Positions 1-11,700 of a stretch of DNA of 64,000 nt are shown piece after piece (the first letter of the stretch is position 1; each line of letters starts with the position of its first letter). The position numbers and the translations under genes were made by a program. The notes under the pieces were generated by a model. It worked only from the letters and a program-made list of their open reading frames with translations. It was not told where the DNA came from and made no database searches. Origin of the DNA: Antedon mediterranea (Eukaryota; Echinodermata; Crinoidea; Comatulida; Antedonidae); assembly GCF_964355755.1 (NCBI RefSeq), contig NC_092675.1:5616312-5680311 (forward strand). Direction: 5' to 3'.

Positions 1-354
1 TTGGGTACATCACACGTTTTTGTCACCTAAAGTTTGATAGTGTAGACAGAGCTTTAAACATTTGGCCAATGGGCTTATATACAACAACAATATATCAGAA
101 TGGGCACGGTAGTCTTAATTTACCAGATGATAAGTAGCTATCACTAAATTATCTCATTCATGAATCTTTTATATTGAGGCCAGTATGATATAAGAAAAAA
201 ACTTTTGTTTTGAAAGGTAGATGAAGGACGAATGTTAAAATGAACAAATACAGTTTAGATAATGAGCCAAAGGGTGTATACTAAGCTTACATGAATGCGT
301 AGATTAATAATATCTTGTCTCGTTCTCCTAGTGGCCCGAATCGCTATTGTTCAG

Positions 355-417
355 TACATGTGGTGTACAGGTGGTGTACATGTGGTGTACAGGTGGTGTA
401 CAGGTGGTGTACATGAT
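355..417. repeat. Short 11-bp tandem repeat
   Basis: About six tandem units of an 11-base motif, GTGGTGTACAG alternating with GTGGTGTACAT, then a broken unit. It makes a short open frame rich in V/Y/W/G, which is a repeat artefact and not a gene. Confidence 0.85.
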
Positions 418-420
418 GGG

Positions 421-2796
421 AAAAGTTGACTGTACCTCTTTTGTATGGTATTATCAAGAGAGTACTAATATATCTTATTTTTTGTTATATTTAAATTTGA
501 TTTTATGGAATAATATGTATGTTTTTATCCTACTGGTAGTGTATCCTGAAGCAGTTCTACACATTTTAAAGTAATTTTGTTAATTTGTTAAATGGTTAAA
601 TGTTATCTACTGTATTATAATAGACAACTCATGCTTGTCATGTGAAAAATTCACTTACTAACTTCACTATATTGAATAATTACTTTCAATATAGTATTAC
701 AATAAGATTTATTATAAAGAAGAATTCTGTTATCAGGTAAAGATAATTTTAAAAATAATGTGTGTAAATGAAATTAAGTTTTTAACACTTGCTAATTAAA
801 AGTAAAAAAATGTGTTATTGACAGTTATTTGAACAAAGTGTCAGAGAGGTTTTAACAAGTTTTTATATAAAAATGTGTATATAAAGATTGTGGATCAAAT
901 ATATAGTATTGAAAATAGTATTTATGTTAATTAAGAATATGTTAATGGTTGATATTAATAGGCCTATGTGTGTGTATTTTCTCATTTTGTGTATTATAAT
1001 AATTCTAATAATAATTGATATTAATATTAATACAAATTGTTCTGTAAATTTAAAAGCAACAGGTGTATCTGTATGATAGCTTAAAAGATAGTTTCGCATT
1101 TGTATAAGATACAAAATTGCAACACAATAGGCTTTTTATATGAGATGAAAATGTAACATTTCATAGCAGACAAGAATCTGTGATAGGCCTAGTTGTCGAA
1201 CAGGGTAGGAATGAGTGTTTTGTTCCATGAGCTCATGTCATTATGACAGTGATTATGTAATAATATTGTGTTATTTGTTGTAGTTACCTTTCAAATTTTC
1301 ACCACCCTTAAGTTTGTTAAAGCGTTTGTAAAAATAACATAATTGTTATAGTGGACAAAGCTAATAAGAATAAATAAGCACATTTTTTCTGTTCTACATT
1401 CTAACAATCTTATTAATTTTATAATTATTTTATAATTAATATAATTATTGCTAGAGTACATGTAGTATATTTTATTTTAAAACAATTATTAAATTTAACA
1501 TTTATATAATACATTTAAAAATGTTAAATAACAATTATTTGAATAAATTAAGTAAATGTTGTAAATGTATGTATAAGATATTTTATGAGGCTGATATGTA
1601 ATTAGATGCTGTAGTCTACTGTATGTAGAAAGGACTGGGTTCAAATCCTAATGTGAACCTTCGAGAGTATACAAAAAAAATTGTTATCGTAGTAAAAAAT
1701 TGATGTTAATTAGCACAAAGTAAAGCATAAAGTAATATGCCAGAAATGGTAGGCTTCTTCTAAATAATAGTACAGCTGATTATCCCATGTATTTTATAAC
1801 CAATCATAACCCTAAAAATACCCCCTAATGCATTTCCCATTTACTGTATCTTTTTTTAACTTTACCTTTTAAAATAATAATAATAATTACTATATAATTA
1901 TCTGTATTTTTAATAATATTTTTCCTGAAAGTAGTGTTATTCTCAAATCTATGTGTGTGTGTTAAAATTCCTTATAAATGTATAATATTAAAAATATTAG
2001 ATTTAATTATATGCCTATATTGTATTTTAAACTGTTTAATGTAGGGTTCCTTTTCTTCTTTCAACCTTAATAGATTGTTATTAACAGGGTTTTAAGGCAC
2101 AACTATATTGTGCGAGTGAATTCAGTAAATATATACATTTACACCCTAAGCTCTGACAAATATTAAATTCTAAAACCATTAAACAATGTATAATGATAAT
2201 TAAGGTGTATTTTCAACCTGAATTTAGATACTTTACGTGTAGTTTAGATAAAGATAAAAACCCTAATAATCTACCCTGCGTGGGATTTTTTATTAGACCA
2301 AACTTACTTGCCAATATCCCTGGTCATTAGTTAACGGTTGGCATTTTAGTAATTTTAAAAGTGTGTTGTATTGAAATGAAATGTTTTACTGTTTTGATAA
2401 TATTTTACTTCACACCAATGGGAGTCCTGCTTTAGGTTCGATGCGTACATTGTAGCCTCAAATATTTAGTTAATCCACTGTGTACTGGTATGATATATTA
2501 GTGTAAGTTTTGTTAGTTTGAGTCAGATATCTATATTATTTTTCCCCTCTTTCCGTTGCTTTATTGTATTCATATTTAATTCATTGCACAGAACAATTTT
2601 AAGTTTACAACACCTGCATGTAAAATTTGAACAATATGGGTATTAAGTATTTATGTTTATATGTGTCACGCGGGGTGTCCGGTGCAATAAAATAGAAGCA
2701 AGGACATTAAAATCATCTGCAGTGTTTTCTTTTTAAGTACAAGTATGAAAGATATAATAATTTCTACAGATAACTATTCAACTAAATTTGTCTAAA
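421..2796. other. AT-rich non-coding stretch, nothing recognised
   Basis: I see no coding exon, RNA gene or intact mobile element here. The sequence is dominated by A/T runs, and the small open frames near 860-1110 have low-complexity I/L/N-rich translations typical of AT-rich intergenic DNA. A tRNA-like box B (GGTTCAAATCC at 1638-1648) has no convincing partner. Confidence 0.6.
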
Positions 2797-4227
2797 CTCC
2801 AGTTTATCGAATCCAGTTTGCCACCATAGCCAGTTTGTCGACTCCTGTTTGTCACCGAAGCCAGTTTGTTCACTCCAGTTTGTCACCGAAGCCAGTGTGT
2901 CGACTCAAGTTTGGCAGTGAAGCCAGTTTGTCACCGAGGCCAGTTTTATGATTCCAGTTTGCCACTGAAGCCAGTTTGTTGACTCTAGTTTGACACTGAA
3001 GCCAGTTTGTTGACTCTAGTTTGACACTGAAGCCAGTTTGTTGACTCCAGTTTGTCACTGAAGCCAGTTTATTGACTCCAGTTTGTCACTGAAGCTAGTT
3101 TGTCACCATAGCCAGTTAACCGAATAGTTTTCCACCGAAGCCAGTTTGTCGACTCAAGTTTGCCACTGAAGCCAGTTTGTTGATGCCAGTTGATCACTGA
3201 AGCCAGTTTGTCATTGAATTCAGTTTCTCGACTCCAGTTTGTCACTGAAGCCAATTTCTTGACTCCAGTTTGTCACTGGCACCAGTTTATCACCGAAGCC
3301 AGTTTGTCGACTCCAGTTTGCCACAGAAGCCAGTTTATCACTGAAGCCAGTGTGTCGACTCCAGTTTGTCACCATAGCCAGTTTGTCGACTCAAATTTGT
3401 CATCAAAGCCAGTTTGTCGACTCCAGTTTGCCACTGAAGCCAGTTTGTCACCGAAGCCAGTTTATCGACTCAAGTTGGTCATCAAAGCCAGTTTGTCGAC
3501 TCCAGTTTGTCTAATCCAGTTTGCCACTGAAGTCTGTTTGTAACCGAAGCCAGGTTGTCGATTTATGTTTTCCACTGAAGCCAGTTTATCACCGAATAAT
3601 GTGTGGCTAATCCAGTTTGCCACTGAAGCAAGCTTGTCTAATCCAGTTTGCCACTGAAGCAAGCTTGTCTAATCCAGTTTGCCACTGAAGCCAGTTTGCC
3701 ACCGAAATATTTTTTTTCGAATCATGTTTGCCACTGAAGCCAGTTCGTCACCGAATCCATTTTGTCTAATTCAGTTTACTGAAGTCTGTTTGTCACCAAA
3801 GCAAGGTTGTCGAATTATGTCTGCCACTGAAGCCAGTTTGTCCCCGAATAATGTGTGGCTAATCCAGTTTGCCACTGAAGCAAGCTTGTCTAATCCAGTT
3901 TGCCACTGAAGCAAGCTTGTCTAATCCAGTTTGCCACTCTGAAGCCAGTTTGTCACCGAAATATTTTTTTTTCTTATCATGTTTGCCACTGAAGCAAGTT
4001 CGTCACCGAATCCATTTTGTCTAATTCAGTTTACAACTGAAGTGGTTTGTCACCAAAGCAAGGTTGTCGAATTATGTCTGCCATTGAATCCAGTTTGTCA
4101 CTGAAGCCAGTTTGCCACCGAAAATTCATGGCGTTAACTTATTGCTTTATTGGAATCCAGTTTTGCTAAACCAAGTTTTCTATATCTTCATTTTGCCGAC
4201 CGAATTTGCCGAATTCAATCTTCCGAA
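2797..4227. repeat. Degenerate minisatellite, composite unit of about 31 bp
   Basis: Tandem array of a unit made of two half-repeats that both start CCAGTTTG: CCAGTTTGTCGACT (14 bases) followed by CCAGTTTGCCACTGAAG (17 bases). Halves are often lost or duplicated, so the period wanders. A longer variant containing AATAATGTGTGGCTAATCC and a T-run near 3711 and 3963 is itself repeated about 250 bp apart, so larger blocks were duplicated after the basic array formed. Copies decay gradually to about 4227. Open frames on both strands here are by-products of a stop-poor repeat. Confidence 0.92.
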
Positions 4228-4947
4228 AACATAGCATTTCGTACTATCAAATAGCTTAATGTTGTAATGACAGTGGGTCAAGTTAAGCATGGTTCCGAGT
4301 TCTAGTCGCCATTAGGCTCACTGATTTATTTCATCCTATAGTTAGGCCTATACATTTATTTTTCAGTGGGTCAAATCTGACAAATTAGATACCTTTTCGT
4401 TTAATATTTAAATTAAAACAGGAAACATCTGAATTAATATGCCTATTCGTTATGAACTATAACGTATAATGCCTTAAAAAAACAATTATTATATAAGACT
4501 TTTGATTTTATAAAGAAAGGTCAGTATGATCAGGAATACTTTGTTTATTATCCTCAAAGTTAAATTATAAAAGTGAATTAATTAAATTTCGTTGAAATTG
4601 CATCTATTAAAGTATCTCTTAAATCCGTTGAATTGAGCAATACATTTTTTTAAACTACTAAAGGTCTTGTATTCCATTCTAAATTGAATTCATTTATTTT
4701 ATGCGTCAAAGGGATCAAAATCAATATTTTCGAGTTTGGGGCTCTTCGAGGAAATATGTCTCTATTTTTATTATTAGATTGGAAGAGGCGGGATCGGCAA
4801 AGAAAAAAATCATCTTCTAAATAATCTTGTATTTAAATATTTACAGATTCTAAAGTTTATTTATTTTATGTATCGTTTTCATGCAGGTTTCATGATTGGG
4901 ATACTTTGAGGAAGAGTATCCATGTTTATATGCAGATGCAGATCCTC
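4228..4947. other. AT-rich spacer between two minisatellites
   Basis: Unique-looking AT-rich sequence separating two large tandem arrays. No gene, RNA gene or element recognised. Confidence 0.5.
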
Positions 4948-6150
4948 AATATCTCCCATCGTACCATCTATCCGTTAGGACACGCCACTACTGTCATTCA
5001 TGGCCCATCTCATCGTACCTGTCCGTTTGGACACTGTCATCCAGAGCCCCTCTCATCGTACCTGTCCGTTTGGACACTGTCATCCAGGGTCCCTCTCACC
5101 GTACCTATCCGCTTGGACATGCCACTACTGTCACCAAGGGCCCCTCTCATCGTACCTATTCGTTTGGACACACCACTACTATCATCCAGAGCCTCTCTCA
5201 TCGTACCTGTCCGTTTGGACACTGTCATCCAGGGCCCCTCTCACCGTACCTATCCGTTTGGACACGTCACTACTATCATCCAGGGCCCCTCTCATCGTAC
5301 CTGCCCGTTTGGACACTGTCATCCAGGGCCCCTCTCACCGTACCTATCCGTTTGGACATGCCACTTCTATCACCCTGGGCCCCTCTCATCGTACCTGTTC
5401 GTTTGGACACTGTCTTCCAGGGCCTCTCTCATCGTACCTGTTCGTTTGGACACTGTCTTCCAGGGCCTCTCTCATCGTACCTGTTCGTTTGGACACTGTC
5501 ATCTAGGGCCATTCTCATTGTACCTGTCTGTTTGGACATGCCACTACTGTCATCCAGGGCCCTCTCACCGTACCTATCCGTGTAGACATGCCACTACTGT
5601 CACCCAGGGCCCTCTCATCGTACCTGTCCGTTTGGACACTGTCTTCCAGGGCCTCTCTCATCGTACCTGTCCGTTTGGACACTGTCATTCAGGGCCCCTC
5701 CCATCGTACCCATCATCCGCTTGAACATGCCGCTACACTGCCATTCAGGGCCACTCTCATCGTACCTGTCCGTTTGGACACTGTCTTCCTGGGCCCCTCT
5801 CACCGTACCTATCCGTTTGGATATGCCACTACTGTCATCCAGGGCCCCTCTAATCGTACCTGTCTGTTTTGGGCGCTTTCATTGTACGTATCCGTTTTTA
5901 CATGCCACGGCCCCTCTCATTGTAACTTTCCCGTTTGGACATGTCACTACTGTCATCCAGTATTCCAGGGTCCCTCTAATCGTACCTGTCCGTTTGGACA
6001 TTGTCATTCAATGCCCCTCCCATCGTACCTATCCGTTTGGACACGCCACTGTCATCCATGGCCCCTCTCATCGTACCTGTCCGTTTAAACACTGTCTTCC
6101 AGAGCCCCTCTCACCGTACCTGTCTGTTTGGACACTGCCATTCAAGGACC
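4948..6150. repeat. Minisatellite, diverged left domain (43/51-bp units)
   Basis: Tandem units with the core CTCATCGTACCTGTCCG followed by TTTGGACACTGTCATCCAGG. Two unit lengths intermix: about 43 bases, and a longer form of about 51 bases that adds GCCACTACT after GGACAT. Copies differ by many substitutions and small indels, so this is the older part of the array. Because units lack stops in several frames, long frames up to about 270 codons exist in all three plus-strand phases and encode the same S/P/R/L-rich peptide shifted. That points to a repeat, not selection for a protein. Confidence 0.9.
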
Positions 6151-8224
6151 CTCCCATCGTACCTATCCGTTTTAACTGTCATCCAGGGCCCTCTCATCGT
6201 ACCTATCTGTTTAGCCTGTCATCCAGGGCCCTCTCATCGTACCTATCTGTTTAGCCTGTCATCCAGGGCCCCTCTCATCGTACCTATCCGTTTTAACTGT
6301 CATCCAGGGCCCTCTCATCGTACCTATCTGTTTAGCCTGTTATCCAGGGCCCCTCTCATCGTACCTATCCGTTTTAACTGTCATCCAGGGCCCTCTCATC
6401 GTACTTATCTGTTTAGCCTGTCATCCAGGGCCCCTCTCATCGTACCTATCTGTTTAACCTGTCATCCAGGGCCCCTCTCATCGTACCTATCTGTTTAGCC
6501 TGTCATCCAGGGCCCCTCTCATCGTACCTATCTGTTTAACCTGTCATCCAGGGCCCCTCTCATCGTACCTATCTGTTTAGCCTGTCATCCAGGGCCCCTC
6601 TCATCGTACCTATCTGTTTAGCCTGTCATCCAGGGCCCCTCTCATCGTACCTATCTGTTTAGCCTGTCATCCAGGGCCCTCTCATCGTACCTATCTGTTT
6701 AGCCTGTCATCCAGGGCCCCTCTCATCGTACCTATCTGTTTAGCCTGTCATCCAGGGCCCCTCTCATCGTACCTATCTGTTTAGCCTGTCATCCAGGGCC
6801 CTCTCATCGTACCTATCTGTTCAGCCTGTTATCCAGGGCCCTCTCATCGTACCTATCTGTTCAGCCTGTCATCCAGGGCCCTCTCATCGTACCTATCTGT
6901 TTAGCCTGTCATCCAGGGCCTTCTCATCGTACCTATCTGTTTAGCCTGTCATCCAGGGCCCTCTCATCGTACCTATCTGTTTAGCCTGTCATCCAGGGCC
7001 CCTCTCATCGTACCTATCTGTTTAGCCTGTCATCCAGGGCCCTCTCATCGTACCTATCTGTTTAGCCTGTCATCCAGGGCCCTCTCATCGTACCTATCTG
7101 TTTAGCCTGTCATCCAGGGCCCCTCTCATCGTACCTATCTGTTTAGCCTGTCATCCAGGGCCCCTCTCATCGTACCTATCTGTTTAGCCTGTCATCCAGG
7201 GCCCTCTCATCGTACCTATCTGTTTAGCCTGTCATCCAGGGCCCCTCTCATCGTACCTATCTGTTTAGCCTGTCATCCAGGGCCCCTCTCATCGTACCTA
7301 TCTGTTTAGCCTGTCATCCAGGGCCCCTCTCATCGTACCTATCTGTTTAGCCTGTCATCCAGGGCCCCTCTCATCGTACCTATCTGTTTAGCCTGTCATC
7401 CAGGGCCCCTCTCATCGTACCTATCTGTTTAGCCTGTCATCCAGGGCCCTCTCATCGTACCTATCTGTTTAGCCTGTCATCCAGGGCCCTCTCATCGTAC
7501 CTATCTGTTTAGCCTGTCATCCAGGGCCCCTCTCATCGTACCTATCTGTTTAGCCTGTCATCCAGGGCCCTCTCATCGTACCTATCTGTTTAGCCTGTCA
7601 TCCAGGGCCCTCTCATCGTACCTATCTGTTTAGCCTGTCATCCAGGGCCCTCTCATCGTACCTATCTGTTTAGCCTGTCATCCAGGGCCCCTCTCATCGT
7701 ACCTATCTGTTTAGCCTGTCATCCAGGGCCCTCTCATCGTACCTATCTGTTTAGCCTGTCATCCAGGGCCCCTCTCATCGTACATATCTGTTTAGCCTGT
7801 CACCCAGGGCCCCTCTCATCGTACCTATCTGTTTAGCCTGTCATCCAGGGCCCCTCTCATCGTACCTATCTGTTTAGCCTGTCATCCAGGGCCCCTCTCA
7901 TCGTACCTATCTGTTTAGCCTGTCATCCAGGGCCCCTCTCATCGTACCTATCTGTTTAGCCTGTCATCCAGGGCCCTCTCATCGTACCTATCTGTTTAGC
8001 CTGTCATTCAGGGCCCCTCTCATCGTACCTATCTGTTTAGCCTGTCATCCAGGGCCCTCTCATCGTAACTATCTGTTTAGCCTGTCATCCAGGGCCCCTC
8101 TCATCGTACCTATCTGTTTAGCCTGTCATCCAGGGCCCTCTCATCGTACCTATCTGTTTAGCCTGTCATCCAGGGCCCTCTCATCGTACCTATCTGTTTA
8201 GCCTGTCATCCAGGGCCCCTCTCA
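6151..8224. repeat. Minisatellite, homogenised right domain (40/41-bp units)
   Basis: About 50 nearly identical tandem units: GTCATCCAGGGCCCCTCTC then ATCGTACCTATCTGTTTAGCCT. Two length variants differ by one C (GGGCCCCTCTC, 41 bases, versus GGGCCCTCTC, 40 bases) and are interspersed. At the left edge a TTTTAACTGT variant alternates with TTTAGCCTGT, showing a higher-order dimer. Sequence identity is far higher than in the left domain, as expected from recent unequal exchange or replication slippage. The array ends abruptly at 8224. Confidence 0.95.
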
Positions 8225-8586
8225 CACTTGAATATCAAAATTCAAAGCATCTAAATTTAACTCTATAGGGAGCTCTTATTCCTTCAAAGTTGTGTATAGC
8301 TCTGCGTATACTTTGATCCTATTGATTTCGATAATAACATTAAAAAACGTAAAAGTAATTTTTTTTTATATTAAAACTCAGATTTTATACTAAATGTCAT
8401 TTCAGAATTGAAGTAAATTTATCGAAATCCTTGAAACTAATAAAGAAAATCTACAAATGATATTCATACTAAGTACCTATACTAAACTTGTGTGTGTGCC
8501 TGCTGTGTGTGTAAGGTAGGATTCAATACAATACACAATGATAACCGTATTTTGTAGTAGGCCTACAGTTAAACAATAATCCAAAT
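8225..8586. other. AT-rich spacer, no gene seen
   Basis: Follows the minisatellite directly. Includes a short TG-rich run near 8490-8510. The last eight bases (8579-8586, ATCCAAAT) are the proposed left target duplication of the next element. Confidence 0.5.
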
Positions 8587-9147
8587 CGGCTTTCCGCAAC
8601 CTATGGGTCGCGACCCAATGTTTGGCTCGCGAAAAAAATTGATGGGTCGCGAAATTGTTTCCGATACTGAAACTTAAATCAATTATACACTGATCTATAT
8701 GTGAAATGTTCTCAGTTTTGTAGAATCTACACTACATTTTACATCTACAGTTTTCCCTATGTTGACGGGAAAATGGACGCTTCTGACGCATAGTTCGTTG
8801 TTAATTTACAAGTGGGGAATCATCACAAATACTCAAATAGGTGTTGACATTTCTGCTTTAAGGGTGGGTGTCATTTAACCAAATTCGCCTTGCCACAGGC
8901 CCCACTATGTGTAATTTGTCCCATTTGTACATTTTTGATGTGCTGGCAACATTCTGCGGGTGGCAAAATGCCTATGGCCCCTTATTAATAAAGATTACTA
9001 TAACGATAGTGATTATATAAGTATCATGACCATATGTAAGGCCTATTATTATGACGATAGAAATCGCAAAGATAGCTTACCTATTAAATTAATTTAACTG
9101 TCTCAATATCTTTAAAAACAAAATAAAACAATATTTATTTCATTTAA

Positions 9148-9240
9148 AAAAAAGTCCGCAGAGTTTCGAACCCAAGCTAGCGCTTAGCGTATTCGAACAG
9201 AGCTTTACCAGTAACGCCACAAAGTACTGTACATGACTGA
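9148..9240 (-). repeat. tRNA-derived SINE head or tRNA pseudogene, minus strand
   Basis: On the minus strand the segment reads as a tRNA-like unit: GTGGCGTTACTGGTAAAG near a box A position, and GGGTTCGAAAC as box B, with an A-rich tail to its left on the plus strand map (T/A run at 9118-9150). Box A departs from consensus, so a functional tRNA gene is unlikely. It lies inside the hAT-like element. Confidence 0.4.
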
Positions 9241-9344
9241 GCAGCTGACAATAGTCAATACGTACTTCATATTACGTAATTCATCGTTACGTCATAAATA
9301 TATTCATGACCGTCAAAGCTGGTATTACCTGTTCATATCCAAGA

Positions 9345-9730
9345 TGATCGGTTACCTCAGGTGAGCAGCGCCGTGTTAACAACACGGATGTCATGGGTTC
9401 GTGGTGGAAAGAGTTAAATCTATATGCTACTGTGTTTGGGGTTCACAGAATAATACGTCCCCTGTTCCACCACACAGGCAAGTCAATGCATCTCTGGTGA
9501 TGCCGTGGAAACGAGACAATGTCTCTACCACAGCATTGAGGTCGTTTCCACGACATTACCAGATGTATGGAGAGGACTATGACAATACGTCGTCCCGATA
9601 ATATAAATGGGTCACTTAACTTTTGGTTCAGTCAGTGTGTTTTTTCTTCTGTGGATTCGATCTCGTAAATGTTATGCTTAGCGCCCTCAATTTTAAGAAC
9701 ACAAATACATGTAAGCAAATTAGGATGCCG
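9345..9730 (+). repeat. Dispersed repeat family, copy 1 (SINE-like)
   Basis: Shares several long blocks with 12690-13010: ACTGTGTTTGGGGTTCA, a TACGTCCC block followed by TTCCACCA, and CGCCCTCAATTTTAAGAACAC, in the same order and strand. The left part contains GGGTTCG, like a tRNA box B. The pattern is that of an old dispersed SINE-like repeat. This copy sits inside the hAT-like element at 8587-9844. Confidence 0.6.
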
Positions 9731-9884
9731 ATGGGTTGTGTGGGGCGGGGGAGGTTGGTGGTTCTGATGAAAGATCAAATACGCAATGTTGGGTCGCGAA
9801 AATTCCCAAATAGGATCATGGGGTCAACAGATTGCGAAACGCTGATCTAAATGGTGAAAACATGGTATGATATGGTTACTAATG

Positions 9885-10330
9885 TTATAAATTATACTTT
9901 TCGCCTGTCAAAAACAGCATCGCGACAAGAACAGAATTTCAGCAGCAGCGTGATCGGGAGCGTGATCGTGGAAGATTTTACGTGATCATATACTCCCTAG
10001 CATAATTTTACAAAAACAGTTGCACCCTATTGGGGAAAAGTGTCTATTTACGCAATACTGCGCAATGTATACTCGATAAAAATGCTAGAAATAGAAAGAA
10101 AAAAATTACATTAAAAAAAACCATTTAGGATTTTTTTAGTTAAGAAATTACTTTGTTAGGATTATTCAAATATACCCCCTCTTTCTCACATGGGTAAAAG
10201 AATAGGAAATTACAATTTTTTTCGAGAAAGTCCTACACATTGAAAACAATTTCCAAAAATATATGAAGTATGAGTGATGATATTTTAAAATAACAGTAGA
10301 AATATATAAAAAATAGAAATATAGCTCTAT
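9885..10330 (-). mobile_element. Truncated, inverted fragment of the MITE at 25386-26782
   Basis: Read on the minus strand it parallels about 25440-25860: the AAATTACAATTTT-like block, a TATACCCCC block, GCGCA...GCGTAAATAGACACTTT with CCCAATAGGGTG opposite, TATGCTAGGGAGTA, CACGATCACG, and TTGTCGCGATG followed by TTTTGAC and GCGAAAAGTATA. Similarity is clear but interrupted. The outer GGAGCTCCAC end is lost at about 10327. Confidence 0.6.
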
Positions 10331-11250
10331 CGCGTTGTCAAGTTGTCATAGCTGATGTTTCATGTACTGTAAAAATGAGTAGGCCTCTTAATTTTGTACA
10401 TTTTGCGCGTTTTCACAGCAGCGCTTATGAACTCAAATACATCTAACTCTATCATTTAATACACTTTATCATCCTAATGAACAGTTAATTTGCACACTTA
10501 ATTATCATTTCTTACGTAATGTTCCTGTGTTCTATCATCTGGTGAACATTCTTTTTCAAATCTGGCCCGACTAAGTAGAACAACCTTACTAATACAATCA
10601 CGAAATTCGCCATCAGTGACACATTTCATAATCTCTTTTAAAAAACACCCTTATTTTTCTCGTAATAGTAACATTTGTCTGATGATCGGCGGAAAACACT
10701 TTGATTCCTGAACATGCGGTAGGTTAAATGCTAATGTTATATTAGTCTACCTAATTTATGTACTTTATCCGGTTTAAAAAATTCCAAATAGGTCAAAATC
10801 TAAAAGGTAAATGAAGTTGCTTCAGTGTGAAAGTCTTTTACATTGTGTTTTTGCCATTGATATGTCTTTTGTTAGGTCTCTTAAGTAATCAAGCTAATGT
10901 TATTACAACGTTTGGAAAATTTCCCGTGATGATTCTATGGCACATTTCATTGGAAATAGTTAAAGAATCATATCATAATAATAAACTGTATTGTTAAGAG
11001 ACACAGCACAAAAGAAAGCTATCTCCAGCTGTCAGATGAAACTGATGATTTCCTCTTAGGGCTATTTCCCATCAGCGGTCTCTTTAGACTTCGAAAGTAA
11101 TAATAATAAATACGTATTATATCGTTTATTATAAATAAACATTGTCGTAAAAGCAAAATTAACAAATAACTACCAGGACATTGCTATATAATACAAACAG
11201 ACATTAAAAATAGAAAAGAATAGAGATACATTCACGATATTGTCGTAATG
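10331..11250. other. Non-coding stretch, nothing recognised
   Basis: AT-rich DNA without a recognisable exon, RNA gene or element boundary. Confidence 0.5.
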
Positions 11251-11398
11251 CTTTCCCACTAGAGACGCAAGGACGTAATGCAACGTAAGGGATTTGACCA
11301 ATCACAAGCGATGGATTTATTCGACTGTCACTTGTCATTGGTCAACACGCTTGCGTTGCGGTTACGTCCTTGCAATGCGTGATAGAGGGAACCAAGCT
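11251..11398. mobile_element. TTAA-type palindromic MITE, copy 1 of 3
   Basis: About 148 bp with inverted ends of the form AGCTTGGTTCCCACTAG and an inner motif ACGCAAGGACGTAA that recurs inverted (TTACGTCCTTGC). The centre holds GACCAATCACAAGCGATGG and its inverted echo. Both ends match the next two units, but the outer left end has drifted (GCTTTCCCACTAG). Confidence 0.75.
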
Positions 11399-11400
11399 AA

Positions 11401-11548
11401 AGCGTGGTTCCCACTAGCGACGCAACGCAAGGACGTAAAGCAACGGAAGTGAATTGACCAATCACAAGCGATGGCTTATTCGCTTGTGATTGCTAACTGT
11501 CTATATCTTCGCTTGTCATTGCGTTACGTTCTAGTGGGAACCAAGCTT
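11401..11548. mobile_element. TTAA-type palindromic MITE, copy 2 of 3
   Basis: Same architecture as the unit to its left: GTGGTTCCCACTAGCGACG at the left and CTAGTGGGAACCAAGCTT at the right, with CAACGCAAGGACGTAA inside. It abuts its neighbours with only AA between, so CTAA (left) and TTAA (right) read as shared target sites. Confidence 0.8.
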
Positions 11549-11550
11549 AA

Positions 11551-11700
11551 AGCTTGCTTCCCAGCGCAAGAACGCAAAGTCAGCGGGTTGACCAATGACA
11601 ACCGACTGTTCGAATAATCCGTCGCTTGTGATTGAGCAATCTAATTTACGTTGCGTTACGGTACGTTTGCTGCGTTGCGTCTCTAGTGGGAACTAAGCTT
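11551..11700. mobile_element. TTAA-type palindromic MITE, copy 3 of 3
   Basis: Starts AGCTTGCTTCCCAGCG and ends CTCTAGTGGGAACTAAGCTT, with GCGTTGCG and GTTGACCAATGACAA inside. About 150 bp, the same length as the other two copies. All three have diverged from one another. Confidence 0.75.

Larger units (their letters stand above)
8587..9844. mobile_element. Non-autonomous hAT-like DNA transposon
   Basis: The right end, read inward on the minus strand, is CAGCGTTTCGCAATC, and the left end is CGGCTTTCCGCAACC, an imperfect terminal inverted repeat of the hAT type (CAGxGxTTC-like). The flanks are ATCCAAAT (8579-8586) and ATCTAAAT (9845-9852), an 8-bp target duplication with one mismatch, which is the hAT size. 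Subterminal motifs GGGTCGCGA and CGCGACCC recur near both ends, as is common for transposase binding. No transposase frame is present. The interior carries two SINE-like segments, so the original element was shorter. The family assignment is inference from ends and target size. Confidence 0.6.

Noticed and set aside
1580-1660. Possible tRNA gene or SINE head with box B GGTTCAAATCC
   Set aside because: No box A at the right distance and no cloverleaf could be drawn, so a chance match is likely.
4896-6498. Long overlapping open frames (up to about 270 codons) rich in S, P, R and L
   Set aside because: All three plus-strand phases translate the same repeated peptide because the tandem unit lacks stops and its length is not a multiple of three throughout. 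This is the signature of a minisatellite, not of a protein-coding gene.
6151-8224. Possible CRISPR array because of regular short repeats
   Set aside because: There are no unique spacers between repeats; units are directly contiguous and identical along their length. The DNA is also evidently eukaryotic.
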